A stretch of DNA of 64,000 nt from Lichtheimia corymbifera B2541. Its lineage: Eukaryota; Mucoromycota; Mucoromycetes; Mucorales; Lichtheimiaceae. The stretch is from NCBI GenBank assembly GCA_000697475.1, contig JNEU01000922.1:124001-188000 (forward strand). Direction: 5' to 3'. The notes under the pieces were generated by a model. That model did no database searches. It was not told the origin of the DNA and saw only the letters and a list, made by a program, of their open reading frames with translations. The position numbers were made by a program, and so were the translations under genes. Positions 44,256 through 54,207 of this stretch are shown here, in pieces. Position 1 is the first letter of the stretch. Every line of letters starts with the position of its first letter.

Positions 44256-46654
44256 TGATATGTAAAACCATTCACCGCCCATTGTAAGATAATACACAAC
44301 CACCGTCATCGGCAACAACTTGCCCATACATATATATACATACGCACCCAAAACCCAGCAACTTGCAAATATGTCGTTTCTACCGCATCCACCTTGTATG
44401 GCCCTCTTCCCTTTTCCAGTCTTTTATATCATAGCTGGTTTCTATGATTTTCTTATGCAAGCTCACAATAAAGCTTAATATTGTCGTCGTTTATGTAATT
44501 GTACTACTATCATGTTGGCCATTGAGCCTTCTCTTGCCTTCCAATATAAGCACCAGCTAACAACAACCAACATGCCATCCGAAAAGCAAGGAGGAGCCTA
44601 ATTCATTGACGTAAATCTTTGCTGCATGGATTGGATTAGGATGATGGGTTGAATCCACTGCTACCATGATGCATTGATAAAGACATCAACAATGCTCGAC
44701 TCTCGGTGAGCGACATGCGTATTATATGGAACGATCCAGAACCAATGATGATTGGCGTGAGAGAAAGAAAAGGATGGAATCATGTGTGTTGCAGGATATC
44801 ACTCACCTCTTTACTAATATGTCCAAAGAAAGAGGGCAGTAGGAAAGGGATACGGGAAAATGCACATTCCGAGGAATATATGCATCATTACACAATAGCC
44901 CGTCATTGAAAGAGGATCCAACGGAATGGACAAGTGGGGCTATGCATGGAAAAATATAGTTCCCTTATCAAGCCTCATCCACATGTAAATTCCCACCACA
45001 TGGCATCCATCATAGTCTAGCATACAACATGGGTTGATTACTACTTTTACATGGACGGGCACATGGTGACATAAGATAAGGGATACGTTTACGACTTTTT
45101 TTTTAATGTGCGTGCACCAGCCCTGTATACATTGAAATGTGTGTTTAATGCACGCGTGGCGAAGTAAGTGTAACGAACGACAAGGATAGTGTAGCACAAA
45201 CGAGCACACGCGGCGCTCGATTGCGGCGCCCATCAGCAATGCGGATTGGCTTGACTCTATTGGATGACGGCTTTGGCTGCTGGTGCACGGCCATGGGACC
45301 CTTTCCTTGCTTTCTTTTTTGCGTGTGCCTGTGTTTTCTTTGAATCGATCGCGTGGTAATTTCTGTTTATCCTTTATATCACAGCGTTTTATTTTCTTTC
45401 TAAACTTTTCTTTCTTTTTGCATGCTTAAAACGGTACATGTATTTGTGTGGATGTGAGTGTGTGAGTGTGGAGTAGAAAAATAGGCATGTGCCAAGGAAG
45501 CGGCGCGGAATCATCGCCAAAACGGGTCACCTCGACCAAGCATAACGTTATGTTTACTGGATGAAGCGTATGATAGATGTTTGAAGACCACAAGACAACC
45601 TGTGACAACACATCAAGACCCTGAAACTATACCAATCTCTTGCTAGCTCCCTCTTTCCTCTTCTCTATTTACTCCATGCATCCGTCACGTAAAAAGTGCC
45701 ACCCGTTATAAACAAAGTTGATATACCATGTGGATATGTTGTTGGGGTTTGCTATCAGATGGGGGGCGTTGTTGTGTGCATGATGTAGGTGGGCGTTGCA
45801 ACAACGTTAGCATAATTGCCTTAATTCCTCATCACCTCGGCAAACAAAAGAGGCTCGTTTACAAGATGGCTTATAAATAACGAACCATTGTGTTGGACCA
45901 GCATATGGGCTGACGTGGGACAGCGGTGTTGCTTGTAAAAGTTGTCCCTGATATCCAAGATGTATAAGCAAACATATTATTCCTCCAAGCCATGTCGACT
46001 CTTCTCACACACACTTTTTTTTTCAAAAGAGCGATATATTTCCATCTTTATCGTATATCCACACATGCTTGCCTTCCCAATTTCCACTATCAACCGCGGT
46101 TCCTGCGCCGCATCCAAATGACAGGGTGGGTAGATTTGTATGGGTACACATGGCCATGTGTTCCCTGAAGCGAAATGGGAGATGGAGTATATGGTGCAAA
46201 AAGAAAAAAAGATGGCCACCCGCCCGATTGGTTATTTCGTGCAACATCGCTGCGGCGTCATGTGGCGCGGCGGCAACCTCCTACACAGTAACTTCTTAAT
46301 AGAGCTCAGCCTGTCTTTCATCCTAAATTTATATACTAATTGTGTATTGTGCAACTGATGCTTGGTGCCGCTTTCTCTTTCCCTTTTGAAAGAGATCGAT
46401 TACATGGACGAGGTACATTGAAACAACCCCATGCATCCACACACCTTCACTGCAATGAAAGAAAAACAAGTACAAGGCTTGCAATAGCAACAAGGCGATC
46501 CATTGATGCCAGCATTGTCTTTTGTATTTCGTTTTCTCTCTCATGCAAAGGTGTCAATAGATTTTTGCTGCGTCGTATCATTTTTTTCACTGATATATAA
46601 ACACTAGAGCTTGCCTTTGTGTTTCTTTTTCTCTTTTAAAGCCGCCTCAACATC
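44256..46654. other. 2.4-kb intergenic region between C2H2 genes 2 and 3
   Basis: The longest gene-free stretch in the window. Scattered open frames lack protein character. T/C-rich blocks occur at 45300-45420 and 46550-46640, the latter directly before the C2H2 gene 3 ATG. A GC-rich palindromic patch (GGCGCTCGATTGCGGCGCC) lies near 45213. It probably contains long upstream regulatory DNA of gene 3. Confidence 0.45.
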
Positions 46655-47698
46655 ATGATGTCGTATCATCAAGAGCACCATGACCATCACCATCAATACA
46701 GCAACAATGATCCTTCTCTTTTGATGGGGGCATCACGGCATTTGCTACCACCACCTAAGATTACCAACCGTAATGATCCCCAGCTTTATCGATGCAGCCC
46801 TGCCATGACGACACCTTCGCCTACCGCTTCATCTTTTTCCCCTATGCATACCAACATGTTGCCAACCATTAAAAGCGCTTTCACCGATGAGCCCACCCCA
46901 TTGTATGGCACATCACCTCTTAAAGCGGAAGGTGGTAGTGGCGATGGGTTGAATAGGATGATGCCACATCATCATTTAATAGCACGGAGCAGTATCAGCA
47001 GCAGTGGATGCAGCAGTGTGGCATCTTCATCACCGACGACGACGACGACGACATCATCACCAATATTGACAACGTCAAGGAGTAGCAGCAGTAGCAGTGA
47101 TAACAACCATGAAAAATTGATCACACTTGCCAAAAGGAGAGCAAGGGAGTACGATATTCACCAAGAGCAATCACGGATGCGTATATGGATTCAACGTGAT
47201 AATGATCATCCTACTACTACCACAACAACATTACCACCACCACCATTACCGACTTCTTTGCATTCGATAAAGCATCATCATGATAAAAGTCTTACCTTGA
47301 ATGATTGTGGGACATTGATGACGACGAGTACCACCTCTGCTGGTACTGGTAATACTGGAAACGCCAGCCACCCATGTCCTCAATGCACACATCGATTTAG
47401 ACGGCGACGCGATTTGATGCGACATTTGCATTCGGTGCATTCACGACGTAAGCAATATAATTGTCCTTTATGTTGCAGCACTTTTACTAGACGTGATTCA
47501 TTGAAAAGACATGCTCGGCTTGCATGTCGTGCTACGCTTGCTTCTTCTCGTCCACAATCACCCACATCACAACCATCATCTCTCCCTTCACCACCATCTA
47601 CTTCACCTACCCTGGATAATAACGACACCTCCCCTCATCATCATGCACTTTCATCGCCTTCTTCCTCCACAGCTGCTCATCATGGCAGCATCTTTTAA
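46655..47698 (+). CDS. C2H2 zinc-finger protein 3 (two fingers)
   Basis: Predicted DNA-binding regulator, 347 aa, single exon. The N-terminus is His/Gln-rich (HQEHHDHHHQYSNND), followed by Ser- and Thr-rich regions encoded by CAG and ACG triplet runs. The two fingers lie at about residues 245-295: HPCPQCTHRFRRRRDLMRHL with HSVH, and YNCPLCCSTFTRRDSLKRHA ending in C instead of the second His (HARLAC), the same C2HC variation as C2H2 gene 2. A Ser/Pro-rich tail follows. It lacks the intron seen in genes 1 and 2. The start could be either of two adjacent Met codons. Confidence 0.83.
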   Translation: MMSYHQEHHDHHHQYSNNDPSLLMGASRHLLPPPKITNRNDPQLYRCSPAMTTPSPTASSFSPMHTNMLPTIKSAFTDEPTPLYGTSPLKAEGGSGDGLNRMMPHHHLIARSSISSSGCSSVASSSPTTTTTTSSPILTTSRSSSSSSDNNHEKLITLAKRRAREYDIHQEQSRMRIWIQRDNDHPTTTTTTLPPPPLPTSLHSIKHHHDKSLTLNDCGTLMTTSTTSAGTGNTGNASHPCPQCTHRFRRRRDLMRHLHSVHSRRKQYNCPLCCSTFTRRDSLKRHARLACRATLASSRPQSPTSQPSSLPSPPSTSPTLDNNDTSPHHHALSSPSSSTAAHHGSIF

Positions 47699-48019
47699 TA
47701 ATCCTCCTATGATGTAGATAATGTTTAAAAAAAGACTTTTTTCTCTTGCTTTACTAACCCTCCCCTTTTTTTTCTCTTTTCATTGTACTTGTATGCCATC
47801 TTAAAAACCCATTCCCATCATCATCTCTTTGTATGTATGCTCATTCTTTCCCATATAAAAGAAATCCATGACTCTTTTTTTTTTTCCAATGTAAGCAATG
47901 GTGGCGGTGTCTATGTGTGTGTCTGCTTGAAAGCATTCAGCATCACCACGTGCGTTGTGTGTTGTTGTCTCTCTCTCTCTCTCTTTCTACCTCCTCCATA
48001 CTACATGCACATATAAACC
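47699..48019. other. Intergenic, C2H2 gene 3 to PIG-F
   Basis: T-rich and CT-repeat sequence (CTCTCTCTCTCTCT near 47970-47985) directly before the PIG-F start, typical of a fungal promoter or 5' leader. No gene recognised. Confidence 0.5.
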
Positions 48020-48900
48020 ATGGTCCTGCCATCGCTTTCAGATCTGCTCATTGGTGGTGTTGCCGTGACGCTTAACTATGCAGCAACCTTCTATCTTCCA
48101 TCGACGCGACTTTTGCGGGATCCTTTAGAAACACTAAGCGTTGCCATTCCTGTGCTACTCGTTGGGCATGTAGTCATCATGATGGCCACATTGTTATATA
48201 TAAAGCAGTGCACGTTACGAGCTACTATGGTAACTATCATATACAGCGTTCTTGAAGGATGCTGGATAGCTTAGTGAATATGAGTAGACTTCGGTTGGAT
48301 ATGCACTGGTTGTCACAGCCATTGGTACAGGTGTCTTGCACGGATTGATTGTTTTATTCGGTGCCTCTCTTATTGAGTAAGGAGATTTCAGAGTGTGGTA
48401 GGCAAAAGTGATAAAAGACTGACGAGCGATGATAGGAAATTCAATCATACACTTGCATTTGCTACGTATTTGGCTATCATTGCTTTCATTCCAAGTTTTA
48501 CTGCATTGGCACCTTCTGATACGAGTATCTGGATCAAGACATTTGCACAACACAGGTAAAGTTTTTCTCTCTATCAGGTGAATTCATCTCATCATCAAAC
48601 TTTATCCTTGTAGCCCAAGCACATGTGCCGAGATATTTGCCTATTCACAAACCATTTGCACATTGTCGGGAGCATGGATTGGTGCCATCGTATTACCATT
48701 GGATTGGGAAAGGGATTGGCAGGTAAGAAAAGAACTTGAAAGAACAATGGGGTTGGTTGCATCACGAGATAACACGTGTGATTTAGGCATGGCCGATTTC
48801 ATGCGTCATTTCGACGTATCTTGGACATGCGGTGGGTGTCGTTGCAGCATTCGGATGGGCCTCTTTCAAATATGTATTTAGCAAGAAGAAGAGTGAATAA
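48020..48900 (+). CDS. GPI11: GPI biosynthesis protein PIG-F / Gpi11
   Basis: ER membrane protein that helps add phosphoethanolamine to the GPI precursor as the stabilising partner of the EtNP transferases. Exons 48020-48229, 48288-48376, 48436-48555, 48614-48722 and 48787-48900 give 213 aa, near the usual 210-220. Six hydrophobic segments can be traced. The hallmark is close to the C-terminus: WIGAIVLPLDWERDWQ, AWPISCVISTYLGHAVG, and a Lys-rich end (FSKKKSE) that resembles an ER-retrieval tail. The exon 1/2 junction is the least certain part. Other GPI-related genes in the window are SEC53 and a GPI-anchored protein. Confidence 0.9.
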
Positions 48901-49217
48901 AGTGAGGATGTCTCTATACATAGTCGGGACCAAAATTTCGCGAGTGATGATTGCATTAGAGAAGGTTACTCAAGATGATTTGAACAAGGGGAACTTCTTG
49001 AAGTCAAGATGTAATGCCAAGATTCAAGTGATACGAAGATGTTGTGTTATGCTGCTGTAAAGCGATTCCCGGGCTAGTGAAATCCCAGACACACAGATGT
49101 GCAGCTTGAAAGGTCAACTTGTTTCTCTTTTTTTTTTTTTTCTCGTTCGCTCTCTTCCCTTCATATCCTTTCTCTTTCTCTCTTCCCTTCTCTTTGAAAC
49201 GTTTCTTTATACACACA
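48901..49217. other. Intergenic, PIG-F to LRO1
   Basis: A long pyrimidine tract (TTTTTTTTTTTTTCTCGTTCGCTCTCTTCC and onward, about 49125-49200) precedes the LRO1 start codon and is likely a promoter element or leader. No gene recognised. Confidence 0.5.
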
Positions 49218-51972
49218 ATGAGGAGACGACAAACGACCGCTGCACCTGAACAATCGCATGGACAAGAGACAGCCAAGCTAACGACTGCTCATGAGTTGCA
49301 CAGTGGTGATCGCAGCACGTCTGATTCAGCGCTTCAAGATCTACGTCAACAAGGGGATAAAGTGTTGCGACGACACGAGAGCAGCAGCGAGTTACCCGAA
49401 GATATCTTGGCTGATAGTCAGTTATACAAGACAGATACACGACCTTTTTGGAAGCGTAAACGGTTTCACTTTATTGTTGGTGTCTCTGTGGGTGCGTTGG
49501 CCATGTTAGGCGCCGCTTCCACGACCCCGACCGCTCAGACTCACTTTAACGAATTACAAACGTATCTCGCTTTGCAATTGGCTGATCTCGATCTGGGAGG
49601 TGCAACCGATATTGTCGATGAACTCTTTGGCAATGTTACCACGTACCTGAAACCATCTCCTACAAGCGATATTCCATTCATGCCCGCTCTATCGCTCAAG
49701 TAGGTTCCTCTTATCATCCTCATTCAAGAAATCAAAACGACTCATCATTATCATGGTAGAGAGGAGATGCAACTTGAGCCCCATTTCCCAGTCGTCTTAA
49801 TCCCAGGCATCATCTCATCGGGTCTTGAAAGCTGGGGCACATCCGAAAAGAGTCAAAAATACTTTCGAAAACGCATGTGGGGCACAACCAGTAAAGTATA
49901 ATTCAATGTTGTTGAATGGTATTTGTTGTTGTATTAAACCTTGTGTACTACTATAGCCATGTTTCGATCGGTGCTACTGGATAAGGAAAGTTGGACACAG
50001 CATGTCAAATTGGACCCCGTAACTGGTTTGGATCCACCTGGTGTCAAGATCAGAGCAGCTCAAGGTAGGTGATGATGAGGATGATGGTGGTGGATAGCGT
50101 TAACATTTCTTTTTCTTGATATGATCAGGTCTCGATGCAGCTGACTACTTTGTCACAGGGTAAGTGAAAAGGATCAATGCATACACACAAAGAGACTTAT
50201 CTGGGAAACATGCAGCTACTGGGTATGGGCAAGAATCATTGAAAACTTGGCGGCTATCGGATACGACACCAACAATATGCATCTTGCAAGCTATGATTGG
50301 AGACTCTCATTTTCGAATCTGGAGGTCAGAGACAAGTACTTTACCAAGCTCAAGGCTACCATCGAGACCTCCAAATTGACACATGGACGCAAAACAGTGA
50401 TTATTTCACATTCTATGGGTAAGTTGGATGGATCTGAAAGATGGAGATGGATGGGGCCCTTAATATCGTTTTATGATTACAGGCTCGGTTCTATTTCCCT
50501 ATTTCTTAAAGTGGGTTGAAAGTCCATTGGGTGCCAATGCAGGAAGTACGTGGACTGAAGAGCATATTGAATCCTTTGTGAATATCGCTGGACCCATGAT
50601 GGGTGTACCAAAGGCTATCACAGCCATGTTATCAGGCAAGTGGATTGGAGAGAGAGGAAACAAAGTGTTGAAGGCTGACTCTTGGATTGCATCCTTCAGG
50701 CGAAACACGTGACACAATGGCTCTTGGTAGCTTTGGTGCCTATCTTTTGGAAAAGTTCTTTTCACGACGTGAGCGATCCTCTCTTATGCGCTCATGGGCT
50801 GGTGGTGCATCCATGTTACCCAAAGGAGGTGATTTAATTTGGGGTACAGCTGAATCTTCCCCTGATGATCCCATCCATGGTCTCCAAGGTCGTCCCTCTT
50901 ATGGAAGTTTGTTGACATTTGCTGGTACCGACAACGCCAATGAGAGCAATGAAATCAACCGTGAAAAGTTTTCAGCATCTTCATCCATCGACTTGCTACA
51001 TGAAAACACACCTGAGGAATTCCATACCATGTTGCGCACCAATTATTCATTTGGCATCACCACATCCAAGGCACAATTGAAACGCAATGATCATGATCCA
51101 ACAAAGTGGAGTAATTCCATTGAATCTAAACTTCCGAATGGTAAGTACAATAATCCAAGGAAACGGAGGGATTTCATCACTGACGCTGTTTTATGTATGT
51201 AGCTCCCAGCATGAAAATTTACTGCATGTATGGGGTTGGCCTTCCAACTGAACGAAGCTACTATTACGCCAGATCATCTCAAGCACAGGGCGCTGTATGC
51301 GAGGAAAATGATACCTCTTGTCATGAAGTAGGCGATGATGCGTATGATAAGGCACGTGATCTGGCAGAATCGTTATCAAGCACAGCTATGGATATCTTGC
51401 AACCACCCGAATTGGTAATGTCTTTTGAGAGGAAAATGTAAAAGGGGGCTTGTAACTTATGCAGCATTATAGTACATTGATCCTACAGCACATGATCCAG
51501 ATAATGGGGTTGAGACCGGCGTACGATTTTCTGATGGGTAAGAGGACAAAGATACATATATGATGGTAGTATATCTCATACAAGGGTTATCCAAAAGTGA
51601 TGGCACGGTGCCTATCCTTTCATTAGGTTATATGTGTGCACCATCCGGTGGTTGGAGAAAGCATGCCGACTTGTATAACCCTGGACATAGCCCTGTTGTA
51701 TTAAGGGAATACATGAATGAAGAAAGCGAAAGTCGACTCGATGTACGTGGTGGACGGAAAGCCGGTGATCACGTGGATATTCTAGGCAATTGGGATCTCA
51801 TGGTAAGAAAAAGATCTATCCCTTGGAAATGGAACGTAACTAAAGAGGGTGGTTCATTTTCTAGACTGATATATTACAGATTGTATCGAACAAAGGCAAC
51901 AATGTCACCGAGCGCATATTGTCTGACATTGAACGATATGCTTCCAATATCCCACTCTCTCCATCATCTTAA
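49218..51972 (+). CDS. LRO1: Phospholipid:diacylglycerol acyltransferase (LRO1/PDAT)
   Basis: ER enzyme that moves a fatty acyl group from a phospholipid to diacylglycerol, making storage triacylglycerol. Eleven exons (49218-49699, 49760-49890, 49957-50064, 50130-50160, 50216-50418, 50483-50635, 50700-51140, 51203-51414, 51473-51537, 51598-51802, 51865-51972) give 712 aa. A cytosolic N-terminus and one membrane anchor (about residues 82-97) precede the LCAT-like fold. Landmarks are VVLIPGIISSGLESW (lid/oxyanion region), YDWRLSF, the nucleophile HSMGS (Ser317), Asp610 in DGDGTVP and His667 in GDHVDI, which together form the triad. Intron 6 must use a GC donor (G/GCAAGT at 50636); GT alternatives nearby lead to a stop. 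That junction restores SGETRDT, as in other PDATs. Confidence 0.94.
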
Positions 51973-52093
51973 TCCTGCTCTTACGTATCTATACCTCTCT
52001 AATTGTTTGTATAAATGGTCATTGGCATTGTGCTGTTGTGAAAAAGTATGTAATTATCCGCAATAAGAAAAAAAAGAGCTAGCAGCAACTATT

Positions 52094-54058
52094 TTACATG
52101 AAGAAGGATTTCAAATATCCAAAGAATGAACGTGAAGTTGGGGGCACTGGATCATTGTCTTGTTGAGTTGCAGTGGAGGTGGAGGTGGAGGAGGTGGTGG
52201 CTGTTGGAGATTCATGTCGTCGTCGTTTTGATTCTGGTGGTGAGGATTCAATTGATAATTGTTGCACTGTGAAATCCTTATTGTTGTTGCCCTCACTTCT
52301 TGTGCGCTTCATAGGTTGATTCGTGGTGGTAGTACTAGTGTTCTTGTGCTTCACAGTGAGTATATTGACGGGCTGATCAGTGGGAGTGGTAGTAGTAGTA
52401 TCCTTTCGCTTCACAGTGAGTGTGTTGACGGGCTGATCAGTGGGAGTGGTAGTAGTAGTATCCTTTCGCTTCACAGTGAGTGTGTTGACGGGCTGATCAG
52501 TGGGAGTGGTAGTAGTAGTATCCTTTCGCTTCACAGTGAGTGTGTTGACGGGCTGATCAGTGGGAGTGGTAGTAGTAGTATCCTTTCGCTTCACAGTGAG
52601 TGTGTTGACGGGCTGATCAGTGGGAGTGGTAGTAGTAGTATCCTTTCGCTTCACAGTGAGTGTGTTGACGGGCTGATCAGTGGGAGTGGTAGTAGTAGTA
52701 TCCTTTCGCTTCACAGTGAGTGTGTTGACGGGCTGATCAGTGGGAGTGGTAGTAGTAGTATCCTTTCGCTTCACAGTGAGTGTGTTGACGGGCTGATCAG
52801 TGGGAGTGGTAGTAGTAGTATCCTTTCGCTTCACAGTGAGTGTGTTGACGGGCTGATCAGCGGTGGTGGTATTATCCTTTCGCTTCACAGTGAGCGTGTT
52901 GATAGGTGTTGCAGAAGAGTTGATGCGTTTGATCATGTTTGAAGACAATGTATTCACTTGTGGTGCTGTTGTAGTTGTCGTTGACGATGCTGCCTGAATG
53001 GCAGGTCCAGTTGTTGTGATTGTAATTGGCTCAGGGAGGCCAAGGCTTTTCCATTTGTCGCATAACTTTGATGTAGCTTTTATAACGGCTTGATTGTTCT
53101 TGAAGGAGGTCTGCATCAAAAAATTCCAAAACACCGTAAAGATATCAGGATCTCGATATAACTCAGACGAGGATGATGATGTATCAGTGCCATTGGTGTC
53201 GTTGCTATCACCCAAAGCAGGTAGATGGATACCAAGGAGACCAGCAAAATGATTCGCTCCGCATTCTTCAGTGAATTCGAGTAATTGTGACAGAGCAGCC
53301 ACGGTCATTTCATTGTCGCCGTCGTGATCTTTGAGAACGCGTGCCTTGACATCATCCGAGAAACGAGGAATCACATCGACTGCACGTGCGTTGGGATCGA
53401 AAGGAAAGCCGTATATCCAATTGGGGTCAGGAGAACAATTGACTTGTCGTTCCAACATGCTCACATTGTCAACACCAGGCACATACCACCATGCAATGCC
53501 ATTCTTGTTATCCTGATTGGATGATTGCGCAGTCTATGTATGATAAATTAGTATGATCCCATCACTACGCTTTCATTCACTCACCTGTAGACATCGTGTT
53601 AATACACCTCGCCACCATCGAATCAAGCCACGATCATCCAGTACGCGTTTATCTCGATTTTCTGCTGATAGATGAAACAGATATTGTGGTTGTGATCGAG
53701 CAAAGACATAGACCGAACATGGTGCAACCGATGCAAGATAAGCTTCCAGTAAACGACGTGTCACATTGCCTCGTTGATTCGAAAATGCACCGGTTGTATC
53801 CACTTTGGCAATATACACCACACGTTCCTTGGTCTCCTTGTCTTTCAGTGTATATTCATCCACTTCCAATCCACAAACAAATGAATCGCGTCTATCGTCC
53901 TCAAGTCTCGCAAGTATAAGTCGTTGAACGTGTGTCGCTGGTTCACGGTTGACATAGAGTTGGTGCTTGCCGGGCTGACATGCAACTTGGTGAACGTGAA
54001 CTTTGAAACCACCGGGTAATCCCTCAAGAGAATCTTGCAATCGTTGTTCAAAAGTCAT
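52094..54058 (-). CDS. RTT109: RTT109-type histone H3K56 acetyltransferase with C-terminal minisatellite
   Basis: Fungal-type histone acetyltransferase (KAT11 fold) that acetylates newly made H3, chiefly Lys56, with histone chaperones during replication. Exons 53585-54058 and 52094-53533 give 637 aa. The catalytic core is residues 1 to about 330, with VVYIAKVDTTGAF, LFHLSAENRDKRVLDDRGL, IRWWRGVL, WWYVPGVD, IYGFPFDPNARAVDVIPRF and VAALSQLLEFTEECG. After a short linker, residues of about 369-561 are ten copies of a 20-residue repeat (consensus VNTLTVKRKDTTTTTPTDQP). The end is basic (MKRTRSEG, ESKRRRHESP) and could hold a nuclear signal, comparable to the Lys-rich tail of yeast Rtt109. The start is 149 bp from ORC1, transcribed the other way. 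Confidence 0.92.
52322..52911 (-). repeat. 60-bp coding minisatellite in RTT109 (10 units, 8 identical)
   Basis: Direct reading shows eight perfectly identical 60-bp units from 52381 to 52860, flanked by one diverged unit on each side (52321-52380, and a shorter one of about 54 bp from 52861). Each encodes 20 residues beginning VNTLTVKRKD and ending TDQP. Identity at every position, including third codon positions, means recent expansion or gene conversion, not selection on protein alone. The antisense frame is also open and encodes a Ser/Gly-rich repeat; I regard it as a shadow. Confidence 0.97.
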
Positions 54059-54207
54059 GGCTGTCAGAAAACAATGACAAGGAGAGTGACCGATGCGGGA
54101 AGCGACGGGAACGAAAAAAAGAAAGGTGCAACAAAGAGGTGTGTGTGAGAGTTCCGACCCAGTAGCTTTTTTATCTCTCCTCCTCCTCATTCACTCACAT
54201 ACACACA
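54059..54207. promoter_or_regulatory. Bidirectional promoter RTT109 / ORC1
   Basis: Only 149 bp separate the two start codons. On the ORC1 side it is pyrimidine-rich (TCTCTCCTCCTCCTCATTCACTCACATACACACA). A short TTTTTTATC element sits mid-region. Both products act in S phase, so shared control is attractive, but no MCB-type ACGCGT element was seen inside it. Confidence 0.6.

Noticed and set aside
44700..45611. Short ORFs in the 2.4-kb gap
   Set aside because: Each is below 100 codons, without hydrophobic, charged or domain pattern, and without linked exons.
52322..52911. Regular repeats resembling a CRISPR array
   Set aside because: There are no unique spacers; the entire 60-bp unit repeats and lies in a coding frame of a eukaryotic gene.
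52259..52942. 227-codon plus-strand open frame of Ser/Gly-rich repeats
   Set aside because: It is exactly antisense to the RTT109 minisatellite. A 60-bp unit without stops keeps all copies open, so the frame is a by-product of the repeat.
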